A stretch of DNA of 44,514 nt. Source: Brevibacterium sp. ZH18 (GTDB lineage Bacteria > Actinomycetota > Actinomycetes > Actinomycetales > Brevibacteriaceae). The notes beneath the pieces are model-generated. The model ran no database searches. It was not told where the DNA came from and saw only the letters and a list, made by a program, of their open reading frames with translations. Position numbers and translations under genes: made by a program. Where the stretch lies: positions 1 through 44,514 of the forward strand of contig NZ_JALDSX010000028.1 in the NCBI RefSeq assembly GCF_022748595.1, written 5' to 3'. Positions 1 to 8,464 of the stretch are shown piece after piece. How positions within the stretch are numbered: position 1 is the first letter of the stretch; each line of letters opens with the position of its first letter.

Positions 1-100
1 GCGATTCCGCACGCGGGTCCACTATGACGAGAGCGTCGAGGCACTTATGCCGGAGCTGGCTCCGGCGGGCGAGGTTCTCCGGAGGCAGGCCTGCCCGCAC
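1..100 (-). CDS. possible N-terminal fragment of an unrecognised protein
   Basis: An open minus-strand frame begins with GTG at base 100 and runs off the left edge of the window. It gives about 33 residues, starting VRAGLPPENLARRSQLRHK. A GAGAAG sequence lies about 8 bases before the GTG, and the frame starts about 18 bases after the tricorn protease stop, so it could be the next gene of that operon. Third codon positions are about 79% G or C, which fits coding. The plus strand of the same stretch is also open, so strand and reality are uncertain. No family was recognised. Confidence 0.3.
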   Translation of the reverse strand, partial: MRAGLPPENLARRSQLRHKCLDALVIVDPRAES

Positions 101-118
101 GACCGGCTTCTCGGGGAT

Positions 119-3100
119 CTACTCCGTCGGGGGCAGCTGCACCCGGGGGGCGGGGAAGTCCGGGGCTGTGGCCGCGGGTGTCTCCTCCAACCCGGCGAGC
201 ACCTCGGCGATGGCGCGGTCCAACTGCGGATCATCTGCAGCGAACAGCTGAGACGGATCGTGCTCGACCTCGATGTCCGGGTCGACGCCGTGGTTCTCCA
301 CACCCCAGCCCTTGCCTTCGAGCCAGAAGGCGTAGCGCGGCTGCGTCACACCGGTTCCGTCGACGAGGTCGTAGCGGCCGTCGATGCCGACGACTCCGCC
401 CCACGTGCGCACGCCGATGACCGGGCCGAGACCCTTGGCTTGGACGCGGGCGTTGATGATGTCGCCGTCTGAGCCCGAGAATTCGTTCGCGAGGAAGGCC
501 ACTGGGCCACGGCGGGCGTCTTCGGGATCGGGCATCATCACGTCATAGCTGCGGGCGGCATTCCACGCGATGACGCGCTCGGCGAAGCGTTCGGCCACGA
601 GCGCGCTCGTGTGACCGCCGCGGTTGAAGCGGACATCGGCGATGACGCCCTCGGCGGACATCGCCTGCCTGAGGTCGCGGTGCAGCTGAGCCCAACCACC
701 GGCCATCATGTCGGGGACGTGGACATAGCCGACCCGGCCACCGGACTTCTCCGCCACGTACTCGCGCCGGGAGCGCACCCAGTCCTGGTAGCGCAGCTTC
801 TCCTCGCTGGCCAGGGGGATGATCGCAACCACGCGGTCCTTACGGCGACCTCGACGCAGGGTGAGCTCGACGATCGAGTCCGCCGCCCCCTGCAGGTGTG
901 CCGCGGGGCCGCGCACTTCGTCGACGGGCTGCCCGTTGACGGCGACGATGATGTCACCCTCGCGGGCGCCGACTCCGGCCTGTCTCAATGGTGACCTGGC
1001 TGCCGGGTCACTGCTCTCACCGGGCAGGATGCGTGCAATCTGCCATCCCTGCGGCGTCCGCTCGAGATCGGCACCGAGGAAGCCGAGCTTCTTCGACCGA
1101 TCTCCCGGCGCCGAGGCGGGGGTGACGTAGGCGTGCGAGGTGTTGAGTTCGCCCACGGTCTCCCACAGGATGTCGACGAGGTCATCATGGGTCAGTGCCT
1201 TCGCGGCCACTCGACGCCAGCGCAGGGTCACACCCTCCCAGTTCACGCCGTTCATATCGGCTCGCCAGTAGTGATCGCGCATGATCCGCGAGTTCTCTTC
1301 GAACATCTGCAGCCACTCGGCCCGCTGATCGAGTTCGAAGCGCAGGCGCGTGAGATCGATGGAGACCGACTCATCGTCGTCAGCCTCGACCTTGCGGCCC
1401 GCGGGCACGACCCGAAGATCACCGTCGTCATTGACGACGATGAGTTTGCCGTCGCCGGACACCGCGAACTCATCGGCCTTGTCGACGACCGTGACAAGTT
1501 TGCGCTTGGCGAAGTCGAAGTACTGGACCAACTCAGCGGGTCCGTCGCCCGCGTCACCGGCGTGCTTGTCACCGATTTCGCCGTCCTCGGCATCACCGGT
1601 GCGCATCCACAGAATGCCGCCCTCGGCAGCTTCGAGGTCACGGAAGACGCCGGAGGAGACAGGGAATGGAACGATCCTCTCCTCCGCGCCCTCGAGGTCG
1701 ACCTCAATGGTCGTGACTCCGGCCTTCTCTGCCTTGGCCTTCTCCGCCTTCGCCGCTTCGTCGGTGAGCTCGCTGATCGCCCAGCCGCTCGCGCTCGGAC
1801 CGAACGGAGCCGGCTCAGTCTCGCTCAGCGGCAGCAGCCACGGCCTCGTCACCCCATTGAACGAGAGGTCGAACGCATGCTGGTTGTAGGAGGGGTCGAA
1901 CGTGCGGTCCGAGAGGAACGCGAGGTACTTCCCGTCCGCAGTGAACGCGGGCGAGAAGTCGTTGTACTTGCCCGTGGTCAGCGCCTGGCCGGGACGATCC
2001 GACTTCGTGTCGACGATCATCAGGCGAGCAAGGGCCTCCTCGCCCTGAGTCGGCTGAGACCAGACGAGATAGCGACCGTCAGGGGAGAAGCGGGGTGTCG
2101 TGGCCTCGCCGAATCCCGAATGACCGACGACGCGGCTCTTGCCGTTGCCGACCTCCACGAGTCGGATGCTGCCGTCGTGGGAGATCGTTGCCAAGGTCTT
2201 CCCGGCAGGATCGGCTGCCATGTCGAGGACGCGGCCCAGGGCACCGGCCCCGATCCGGCGAGGTTCCTTCTCGTCCGAGATCGTGCGCACCTCGATCGAG
2301 TCCTCACCCTCGACATCGGTGATGAAGGCGACGAGTCCGGACTGACCGAGCACGACGGGTTCGCGGGTCCGGATCGAAGAATCAGCACACAGTGCCCGAG
2401 CCGGACCCTCCCGGTGGGCCAGCCAGAAGGTCTTGCCGCGCCACTCGATCACCGAGGCGTTGCCGCCATGATCGGGGGAGACGGCCCCGATGCCCTTCTT
2501 CGGATCAAGGTTCAGCGGCTGCACCTGAGTGCCCGGAAGCTGAACCGCGAGCGTCCTGATCTGCGCGTCGAGGCTGTCGAGGATGCGGATCTCACCGCGG
2601 CTGTGCCAGACGATGCGGGTGCCGTCGGTCGTGGCATCGCGGACATAGCCCTCGGCCTCGGTCTGGAACGTCAGCTGTCGCGGCTCGTTCGCCGATGTTG
2701 TCGAAGTTGTCGAAGCCACCGTTCCAGCCGCCCCGGCGAGGGACCCCGTCTGCGTGGCCAAACCGTCCCAGATCCACAGGTTCGCCTGCTCATCGGCGTG
2801 GTGCGGAAACGTCGCGGCCCGATCTGAGGTGACGACCAAGGAGTCGCCGACCCACAGCGGATCGGTCAGTGAGGCTTCCTCGTCGCGGAGGAGGCGCTGC
2901 CACTTCGCACCTTTTCCAGTGGTGTCGCCGGCGCGATCAAGCCACAGCCTCGGTGCGGTGCCGCCCCGATAGCGCTTCCAATGGGCAGGTGGGCGGCTGA
3001 AGGGTGTCGACAGGGCTGTGGCTCCCGAGTGGTGGCGGGCCAGTCCCGAGGCGCGGCCCCAGGTCAGACGCTCGACGCCCCCATCGAGGCCCACGGACTT

Positions 3101-3451
3101 CACAACATGGTTGCGGACTTCGAACTCACCGGCATTGGATCCGATGAGGACGTGCTGCGCATCGGCCCAGCCGAGCATGGTCGTGGTGGTGCCGCCGAGC
3201 CAGGTCAACCGGCGCAGGGACCCGGATGCCACCTCGGCGAGCATGAGCTCCGGATGCCCGTCGCGGAAGGACACGAACGCGACATGCGCGCCGTCAGGGG
3301 AGATGCGAGGGCTGCGAACGGGCACATGATCCGAGGTCAGACGCCATGCACGCCCACCATCGGAAGGGACGAGCCAGACATCGTCGTCGGCCACGAAGGT
3401 GATGAGATCACCATGGATGTGCGGATACCTGAGGTAAGAATTGTGAGTCAC
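119..3451 (-). CDS. tricorn-type S41 protease
   Basis: Large cytosolic peptidase of about 1,110 residues, a normal length for the tricorn family, which trims oligopeptides released by the proteasome or other proteases. The N-terminal two thirds are beta-propeller repeats (for example SYLRYPHIHGD near the start). A PDZ domain follows at about 780-880, then the C-terminal S41 catalytic domain. Tricorn active-site residues are visible: Ser-His in GELNTSHAYV at about 772, the nucleophile Ser in FSGSDGD at about 992, and Glu in VENHGVDPD at about 1050. The GTG at 3451 gives an N-terminus typical of the family; GTG at 3460 is the alternative. The frame is open further upstream to 3538, but that start would overlap argS. 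An acidic linker lies near the middle. Confidence 0.93.
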   Translation of the reverse strand: MTHNSYLRYPHIHGDLITFVADDDVWLVPSDGGRAWRLTSDHVPVRSPRISPDGAHVAFVSFRDGHPELMLAEVASGSLRRLTWLGGTTTTMLGWADAQHVLIGSNAGEFEVRNHVVKSVGLDGGVERLTWGRASGLARHHSGATALSTPFSRPPAHWKRYRGGTAPRLWLDRAGDTTGKGAKWQRLLRDEEASLTDPLWVGDSLVVTSDRAATFPHHADEQANLWIWDGLATQTGSLAGAAGTVASTTSTTSANEPRQLTFQTEAEGYVRDATTDGTRIVWHSRGEIRILDSLDAQIRTLAVQLPGTQVQPLNLDPKKGIGAVSPDHGGNASVIEWRGKTFWLAHREGPARALCADSSIRTREPVVLGQSGLVAFITDVEGEDSIEVRTISDEKEPRRIGAGALGRVLDMAADPAGKTLATISHDGSIRLVEVGNGKSRVVGHSGFGEATTPRFSPDGRYLVWSQPTQGEEALARLMIVDTKSDRPGQALTTGKYNDFSPAFTADGKYLAFLSDRTFDPSYNQHAFDLSFNGVTRPWLLPLSETEPAPFGPSASGWAISELTDEAAKAEKAKAEKAGVTTIEVDLEGAEERIVPFPVSSGVFRDLEAAEGGILWMRTGDAEDGEIGDKHAGDAGDGPAELVQYFDFAKRKLVTVVDKADEFAVSGDGKLIVVNDDGDLRVVPAGRKVEADDDESVSIDLTRLRFELDQRAEWLQMFEENSRIMRDHYWRADMNGVNWEGVTLRWRRVAAKALTHDDLVDILWETVGELNTSHAYVTPASAPGDRSKKLGFLGADLERTPQGWQIARILPGESSDPAARSPLRQAGVGAREGDIIVAVNGQPVDEVRGPAAHLQGAADSIVELTLRRGRRKDRVVAIIPLASEEKLRYQDWVRSRREYVAEKSGGRVGYVHVPDMMAGGWAQLHRDLRQAMSAEGVIADVRFNRGGHTSALVAERFAERVIAWNAARSYDVMMPDPEDARRGPVAFLANEFSGSDGDIINARVQAKGLGPVIGVRTWGGVVGIDGRYDLVDGTGVTQPRYAFWLEGKGWGVENHGVDPDIEVEHDPSQLFAADDPQLDRAIAEVLAGLEETPAATAPDFPAPRVQLPPTE

Positions 3452-3519
3452 GTCATCCACATTACAAGCTTGAGCGCCGAGGTGACACGGCCCATGCGGC
3501 GCAGTCGCCGGCTGACCAA

Positions 3520-3525
3520 TAGAAT
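3520..3525 (+). promoter_or_regulatory. argS -10 box, probable leaderless start
   Basis: TAGAAT ends 6 bases before the argS ATG at 3532. Transcription would therefore begin at or very near the A of the start codon. No Shine-Dalgarno sequence and no convincing -35 are seen, which fits leaderless expression. Confidence 0.55.
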
Positions 3526-3531
3526 GGTGCC

Positions 3532-5256
3532 ATGCCATCTTTGACTTCGCTTCTCAACGCACGTTTCGCCGCCGCCCTCGAACAGGCCTTCGGTGCTGAC
3601 TTCGCGCGACGCGACCCCGTGATCAGGAGCTCTCAGTTCGCCGACTTCCAGGCGAATCTGGCACTGCCTCTAGCCAAAGAGCTGAAGTCGAAGCCCCGCG
3701 ACATCGCGACGACGATCGTGGAGAACCTCGACCTCGAGGGCGTGTGCGAGACCCCGGAGATCTCCGGACCCGGCTTCATCAACCTCACCTTCACCCCGGA
3801 ATTCCTCGCCTCGACCCTGAGCAAGGGCGGCGCGGCTGCGGCAGAGCAGGCGACAGATCCGCTGCGGATCGTCATCGACTACTCGGCGCCGAACGTGGCC
3901 AAGGAGATGCACGTCGGCCACCTGCGGACCACCGTCGTCGGCGACGCCCTGGCCCGGACCCACGAGTTCCTCGGCAACACGGTCGTGCGCCAGAACCACA
4001 TCGGTGACTGGGGCACTCCCTTCGGCATGCTCATCGAGCACCTCCTCGACGTCGGCATCGAATCGGAGACCGCACAGGAGATCTCCGAGAACCCGAACGC
4101 CTTCTACCAGGCTGCCCGCGCGAAGTTCGACTCCGATGAGGATTTCGCCACCCGCTCCCGGGCCCGCGTCGTCTCGCTCCAGGGCGGCGACGCACAGACC
4201 CTTGAACTGTGGACCACGCTCGTCGGGTACTCCAAGACCTACTTCCACCGGATCTACTCTCTCCTCGGCGTCACCCTGACCGACGATGACCTTGCCGGTG
4301 AGTCCACGTACAACGATGATCTGGCCGCAGTCTGCGCCGAACTCGAGGAGAAGGGCCTGGCCCGGATCAGCGACGGTGCCCTGTGCGTGTTCCCCGAAGG
4401 CTTCACCGGTCGTGACGGCGAACCTCTGCCGCTCATCATCCGCAAGTCCGACGGCGGCTACGGCTACGCCACGACAGACCTCGCGGCCGTGCGCCGCCGG
4501 GTCCGCGACCTGAGCGCCGATCGCGTCCTCTACGTCGTCGGCAGTCCGCAGGCCATGCACTTCGAGATGGTCTTCTCCGTCGCTCGGGCCGCCGGCTGGC
4601 TGCCCGAGGACGTCAAGCCCGAACACGTGAAGATCGGCAACGTCCTCGGCGACGACGGCAAGATCCTGCGCACCCGCTCAGGTTCCCCGCTGCGCCTGGC
4701 CGAACTCCTCGAGGAGGCCATCGCCCGGGCGCGGACCACCCTGCAGGAGTCGAACGCCGAATTCACTGCTGACGAGGAAGCCATGGTCGCGAAGATCGTC
4801 GGCATCGGTGCGGTCAAGTACGCCGACCTCTCGGTCGCCCACGACACGAGCTACACGTTCGACCTCGACCGGATGCTCGCCCCGATCGGCAACACCGCCC
4901 CGTACCTGCAGTACGCCGGCGCGCGGATCCGCTCGATCCTCCGCAAGGCCGACGGGGACGCGTTCACGGCTGCGCCGATCCACCTCGGCGAGGCTGCCGA
5001 ACGTGATCTGGGGCTGGCGATCCTCGGGTTCTCCGATGTCGTCGCCGAGGCAGCCGCCGGGTCCGCGCCGCACCGGCTGTGCACGTACCTGTTCGATCTC
5101 GCCCAGTCGTTCACCTCGTTCTACGAGCAGTGCCCGGTCCTCATCGCCGACTCCGCCGAGGTGCGCGATTCGCGACTGCGGCTGAGCCAGACCGTGCTCG
5201 AGGTGCTCGAGGCCGGACTCGGCGTCCTCGGCATCGGCGTGCCCGAACGGATGTAG
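3532..5256 (+). CDS. argS: arginyl-tRNA synthetase
   Basis: Class I synthetase that charges tRNA-Arg with arginine in the cytosol. At 574 residues it is full length. An N-terminal Arg-tRNA synthetase domain (about 1-85) is followed by the Rossmann catalytic core with the HIGH signature HVGHL at about 127 in the context SAPNVAKEMHVGHLRTT. A KMSK-equivalent loop is near LGDDGKILRTRSG at about 372. The C-terminal DALR anticodon-binding domain contains APYLQYAGARIRSILRK and runs to the end, VPERM. The ATG at 3532 sits 6 bases after a TAGAAT box, and the N-terminus MPSLTSLLNARF is typical. It is divergent from the tricorn gene, and the MFS gene follows 61 bases downstream, probably in the same transcript. 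Confidence 0.98.
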   Translation: MPSLTSLLNARFAAALEQAFGADFARRDPVIRSSQFADFQANLALPLAKELKSKPRDIATTIVENLDLEGVCETPEISGPGFINLTFTPEFLASTLSKGGAAAAEQATDPLRIVIDYSAPNVAKEMHVGHLRTTVVGDALARTHEFLGNTVVRQNHIGDWGTPFGMLIEHLLDVGIESETAQEISENPNAFYQAARAKFDSDEDFATRSRARVVSLQGGDAQTLELWTTLVGYSKTYFHRIYSLLGVTLTDDDLAGESTYNDDLAAVCAELEEKGLARISDGALCVFPEGFTGRDGEPLPLIIRKSDGGYGYATTDLAAVRRRVRDLSADRVLYVVGSPQAMHFEMVFSVARAAGWLPEDVKPEHVKIGNVLGDDGKILRTRSGSPLRLAELLEEAIARARTTLQESNAEFTADEEAMVAKIVGIGAVKYADLSVAHDTSYTFDLDRMLAPIGNTAPYLQYAGARIRSILRKADGDAFTAAPIHLGEAAERDLGLAILGFSDVVAEAAAGSAPHRLCTYLFDLAQSFTSFYEQCPVLIADSAEVRDSRLRLSQTVLEVLEAGLGVLGIGVPERM

Positions 5257-5317
5257 CCCTCCCGCTTCACACCCTGGCGGGTGCCGTCCGAACTGTCGCA
5301 AAATTCCAGGAGCCACC

Positions 5318-6577
5318 ACGTCTGACCAGCCCGCCGTCCGTCGCATGCTGCCGTGGATGATCGTCGGCATCGTCATCCTCGCCCTCAACCTGCGGGCGCC
5401 GATCATCGCTCCGACCGCCGTCCTCGGCGAGATTCGGGACGACACCGGGCTGAGCGCGGCCGGGGTGGGTCTTCTCACCGGACTGCCGGTGCTCCTGTTC
5501 GCACTCGTCACCCCCATCGCAGGGAAGACCGTGGGACGGATCGGCGCCGAGGCGACCGTCCTGTCGTGCCTGACCGGAATCCTTGTCGGCACCGTTCTAC
5601 GTTCCGTGGGTCCGCCGTGGCTGGTGCTCCTGGGCACTGCGATCATCGGAATTGCGATCACGTTCGGCAACATCGTCGTCCCGGTGATCATTCGTCGTGA
5701 GGTCCCGTGGTCTCAGGTGTCGATGGTCACCGGACTGTATTCGGCCATGATGAACGTGGGCTCCATGGCCACTCTGCTGGGCACGGGTCCGCTGGCTGCG
5801 GTCGTCGGCTGGCGCTGGGCGATTGCGATCTGGTGCGTGCTCGCGATCATCGGGCTCGTGTTCTGGCTATTCGTGGTCAGGGCCCGGATCCGATTCGACG
5901 CAGCTGTCGCCGAATCGACTGCGGCTGCGCCCGCTGCCTCGGCATCGGCGGCCCGCCGACCATGGCGTGAGGCTCCGCCGCAGTTCCGGCGCATCGTCGC
6001 ACTGCTGGTGGTCACGTTCAGCGGACAGTCGATCGCGTACTACACGACCACGACCTGGCTCCCCTCGATCCTCGCTGACACCGGCGGCCTCGACGCTGCA
6101 GCTTCCGGTGGCACGGCCTCACTGTTCCAGGTGGCGGCGATCGTCGGAGCGTTCGGAGTGCCGCTGCTGGCCGCTCGGAACAAGCCCTGGGTGCCCGTGG
6201 CAGTCATCGCGGCACTGTGGCTCTCACTGCCGGTCGGCCTGCTGCTCGCACCGAATGCGTTCGTGCTCTGGGCGATCACCGGTGGGGTGGCTCAGGGCGG
6301 CGGCTTCACCGCGATCTTCTCGATCATCGCGCGGACTGCCGGCAGTGATCGAGAGACGGCCTCGGCCTCGGCGCGGGTGCAGGGCGGCGGCTATCTTGCG
6401 GCGACGCTGGCTCCGCCGTTCGCCGGGTGGCTCAACACCATCACCCAGGGCTGGACCGCTCCGGTGATGCTCATCCTGGCAGCGACACTCGCCTTCACCA
6501 TCACCGGCCTTCTGGCGGCTCGGATCTCCGGCCGATTCACCGAGGGAGGACCGGCGAATAGGCGAGAGGTCCTGTGA
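5318..6577 (+). CDS. MFS transporter, CynX/NimT family, apparent ACG start
   Basis: Inner-membrane transporter of about 419 residues with roughly 12 hydrophobic segments. The opening LNLRAPIIAPTAVLGEI and the helix pattern match the CynX/NimT (cyanate/2-nitroimidazole permease-like) branch of the major facilitator superfamily. The substrate cannot be told from sequence. A strong AGGAG at 5308-5312 is followed, 5 bases on, by ACG, and the frame reads (M/T)SDQPAVRRMLPWM. The first canonical start in frame is the ATG at 5345, 32 bases from that ribosome site and immediately before the first membrane helix. The natural start therefore looks like a mutated or genuine ACG. If ACG is not used, the protein is 410 residues. 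It lies 61 bases after argS. Confidence 0.85.
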   Translation, partial: TSDQPAVRRMLPWMIVGIVILALNLRAPIIAPTAVLGEIRDDTGLSAAGVGLLTGLPVLLFALVTPIAGKTVGRIGAEATVLSCLTGILVGTVLRSVGPPWLVLLGTAIIGIAITFGNIVVPVIIRREVPWSQVSMVTGLYSAMMNVGSMATLLGTGPLAAVVGWRWAIAIWCVLAIIGLVFWLFVVRARIRFDAAVAESTAAAPAASASAARRPWREAPPQFRRIVALLVVTFSGQSIAYYTTTTWLPSILADTGGLDAAASGGTASLFQVAAIVGAFGVPLLAARNKPWVPVAVIAALWLSLPVGLLLAPNAFVLWAITGGVAQGGGFTAIFSIIARTAGSDRETASASARVQGGGYLAATLAPPFAGWLNTITQGWTAPVMLILAATLAFTITGLLAARISGRFTEGGPANRREVL

Positions 6578-6633
6578 GCTCGGAGCCTCAAGGGGCGAGT
6601 CGGGATCAGCATGTCGGACGTCGACGTGAATGA

Positions 6634-6702
6634 CGAACGGCCCACGTTGTCCTGAATGGCTCACCGTAAAAGTGAGCCGCTCATGACAACGTGGGCCGTT
6701 CG
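6634..6702. terminator. nested palindrome, probable bidirectional terminator
   Basis: A perfect 18-base outer arm (CGAACGGCCCACGTTGTC at 6634-6651, its complement at 6685-6702) encloses 6-base internal loops and a second perfect 7-base stem (GGCTCAC at 6658-6664, GTGAGCC at 6672-6678) around a 7-base loop. It lies between two convergent genes, the MFS transporter and the amphipathic-repeat protein. It has no U-tract. Confidence 0.7.
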
Positions 6703-6707
6703 ATCTG

Positions 6708-6776
6708 CTTGGCCGATCTGCTTAGCCAGTCAAACTTGGCCGATCAGACCTGGCCAGTCAGACTTGGCCAGTCAGA
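6708..6776. repeat. 14-nt tandem repeat, five copies
   Basis: Five head-to-tail copies of a unit like CTTGGCCAGTCAGA: the first 13 nt, the rest 14 nt, at 6708, 6721, 6735, 6749 and 6763. Copies 4 and 5 differ by one base. The array directly follows the nested palindrome and is noncoding. The rest of the gap (6777-6853) shows nothing recognisable. Confidence 0.85.
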
Positions 6777-6853
6777 TGACCGAATGGTCGGGCGACCAGG
6801 TCAGCAGGCCAGATCTGGCTGAAAAGAGTCAGTGCAGACTCGATCCGCACGGA

Positions 6854-7684
6854 TCAGTGCTTGGCGTTCTTGTCCTCGGCGTCCTCAGCGGCCGACGGGG
6901 TTCCGACGGCCTTCGCGCTGGTCGCAGGCTTGGGAGTGCCTGCGGTCTTCGGCTGAGCAGCTGTGGCATCGGCTTCAGCGGCCTTGGTCTCCGGGACGGC
7001 TGTCTGCGAGACAGCAGGAGCCGTAGCCTCACGGGAAGCCGGGGTCGAACCGACCGGACGAGCATCTGCCGGGCGGTTGTTGGGCAGCGGGGTCGACCAA
7101 GGATCTTCGACCGGCTGCGCCTTCTTCCACACGTAGTAGCCGATGCCGGCGGCCGAGCCGATGACAAGGGTCCACACGACTGCTGCCTTGCCCGACGACT
7201 TCTGAGCGGTGTCCTTCTGGATCCGCTTGCCGGCCTTCTCGAGGGCCTTGCGTGCCTTCTTCATCGCCTTCTTGTCACCGGTCAGGCGCACGGCCAGATC
7301 GTCGATGAGCTGAGGAGTTTCGAAAGCGGCGATCGAGGTCGCAGCGGTGGAGGCGAACTTTCCAGCGCGCTCGGTGGCCTCGGGGCGGTAGGAGTCGAGC
7401 TTGTCGGCCCACGCATGGACCTGGTTGTTCGCCCTATCGGCGAACGCCTCTACCTGAGGGCGGGCACGATCAGCCAGGTGCTCGGCCTTACCGGCCAGTG
7501 CTTCCACCTGGGGGCGGGCCTTCTCAGCGAGAGCTTCGACCTGCGGGCGTGCCTTGTCAGCGGCACCGCGGAGCTTGGGAGCTGCGGCTTCGCTGGCGTC
7601 GGCCAGGACTCGGAGTGACGTCTTCTTCGCGGAATCGAGCTTCGAAGTGAACGGATCTCGAGCTGACTTCTTCGACATGAACAT
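6854..7684 (-). CDS. membrane-anchored amphipathic-repeat protein
   Basis: Protein of about 276 residues with no enzyme family recognised. The N-terminal half holds 11-residue repeats such as KARPQVEALAE, KARPQVEALAG and RARPQVEAFAD (about 45-90). These predict amphipathic helices of the apolipoprotein or phasin kind. A lysine-rich segment (KKAMKKARKALEKAGKRI) precedes one membrane helix, AAVVWTLVIGSAAGIGYYVW, at about 170. The C-terminal 90 residues are an Ala/Pro/Thr-rich, disordered tail. The start is taken at the ATG at 7684, which has AGAGG 7 bases upstream; ATG 7678 and TTG 7690 are alternatives. It is monocistronic and divergent from ppiA. A role in envelope or lipid association is inference. 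Confidence 0.8.
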   Translation of the reverse strand: MFMSKKSARDPFTSKLDSAKKTSLRVLADASEAAAPKLRGAADKARPQVEALAEKARPQVEALAGKAEHLADRARPQVEAFADRANNQVHAWADKLDSYRPEATERAGKFASTAATSIAAFETPQLIDDLAVRLTGDKKAMKKARKALEKAGKRIQKDTAQKSSGKAAVVWTLVIGSAAGIGYYVWKKAQPVEDPWSTPLPNNRPADARPVGSTPASREATAPAVSQTAVPETKAAEADATAAQPKTAGTPKPATSAKAVGTPSAAEDAEDKNAKH

Positions 7685-7839
7685 TCCCAATCCTCTGTGT
7701 CGGGGTCAATTGATCATTTTCCAGTCTACGGCCTTGTGGCAAGGGGCCGGACATCGGGCCGTCATGAAATTCCCTGCGGATAACCTGACAGAGTCGGCAA
7801 TCAGGGCAGGGAGAATCTGCAGAAGCTGCGGCGGCGTGG

Positions 7840-7845
7840 AAGAAT
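7840..7845 (+). promoter_or_regulatory. ppiA -10 box, probable leaderless start
   Basis: AAGAAT ends 6 bases before the ppiA ATG at 7852, the same spacing as at argS. The intervening GGGGAC could also act as a weak ribosome site, so leaderless initiation is likely but not certain. Confidence 0.4.
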
Positions 7846-7851
7846 GGGGAC

Positions 7852-8391
7852 ATGACTACAGGTTCAACTCACACAGCAGTCCTGCACACCAACCACGGTG
7901 ACATCACCCTCAACCTCTTCGGCAACCACGCGCCGAAGACCGTTGCGAACTTCGTCGAGCTGGCGAAGGGTGAGCGCGAGTTCACCGATCCCGCAACCGG
8001 TGAGCCCACCAAGCGCCCGTTCTTCGACGGCCTCAACTTCCACCGGATCATCGAAGACTTCATGATCCAGGGCGGATGCCCCTTGGGCACCGGCACCGGC
8101 GGACCCGGCTACACCTTCGACGACGAGATCCACCCGGAGCTCCAGTTCGATCGCAAGTACCTGCTGGCCATGGCCAACGCCGGCAAGCAGATGGGACGCG
8201 GCACCAACGGCTCGCAGTTCTTCATCACCACCGCTGAGACCCCATGGCTCAACGGCAAGCACACCATCTTCGGCGAGGCCGCCGACGACGCCTCCAAGAA
8301 GGTCGTCGACGAGATCAACGGTGTCCGCACCGGTGCGATGGACAAGCCGATCGAGCCTGTCATCCTCGAATCCGTCGACATCAGCGAATGA
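7852..8391 (+). CDS. ppiA: cyclophilin-type peptidyl-prolyl isomerase
   Basis: Cytosolic single-domain cyclophilin of 179 residues that catalyses cis-trans isomerisation of proline peptide bonds during folding. Family landmarks are clear: the opening THTAVLHTNHGDITLNLFG, the active-site block FFDGLNFHRIIEDFMIQGG with the catalytic Arg, the GRGTNGSQFFIT block, and the WLNGKHTIFGEA block. No signal peptide is present. Its place before rhomboid, crgA and pabA matches the actinobacterial origin-proximal order, where it is named ppiA. A strong hairpin (8398-8425) directly follows the stop. Confidence 0.97.
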   Translation: MTTGSTHTAVLHTNHGDITLNLFGNHAPKTVANFVELAKGEREFTDPATGEPTKRPFFDGLNFHRIIEDFMIQGGCPLGTGTGGPGYTFDDEIHPELQFDRKYLLAMANAGKQMGRGTNGSQFFITTAETPWLNGKHTIFGEAADDASKKVVDEINGVRTGAMDKPIEPVILESVDISE

Positions 8392-8397
8392 TCGAAT

Positions 8398-8425
8398 GAG
8401 TTGTGGGCTCGCGGGCCCACAACTC
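8398..8425. terminator. hairpin terminator after ppiA
   Basis: A perfect 11-base stem (GAGTTGTGGGC / GCCCACAACTC) with a 6-base loop starts 7 bases after the ppiA stop. No run of T follows. It separates ppiA from the rhomboid gene, which has its own promoter. Confidence 0.75.
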
Positions 8426-8452
8426 GGCAGGTGATGACACCTCACCATTGAG

Positions 8453-8458
8453 TACGAT
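8453..8458 (+). promoter_or_regulatory. rhomboid gene -10 box, probable leaderless start
   Basis: TACGAT ends 6 bases before the ATG at 8465, so the transcript should start at the initiation codon. No clear -35 element is seen. Confidence 0.5.
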
Positions 8459-8464
8459 GGTGGG

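Noticed and set aside
1133..2827. Long plus-strand open frame opposite the tricorn gene
   Set aside because: It is antisense to a well-supported gene, and its composition (many Asp, Arg, Gly, Val) is that of a GC-rich mirror frame. The same holds for long frames at 17484-19025 and 20317-22077.
3452..3538. Upstream extension of the tricorn gene to 3538
   Set aside because: It would overlap the argS start, lacks a ribosome site, and encodes residues unlike the family N-terminus.
6708..6776. CRISPR array
   Set aside because: The 14-nt units are contiguous with no spacers. The same applies to the 19-nt, 15-nt and 18-nt arrays. No cas genes are present.
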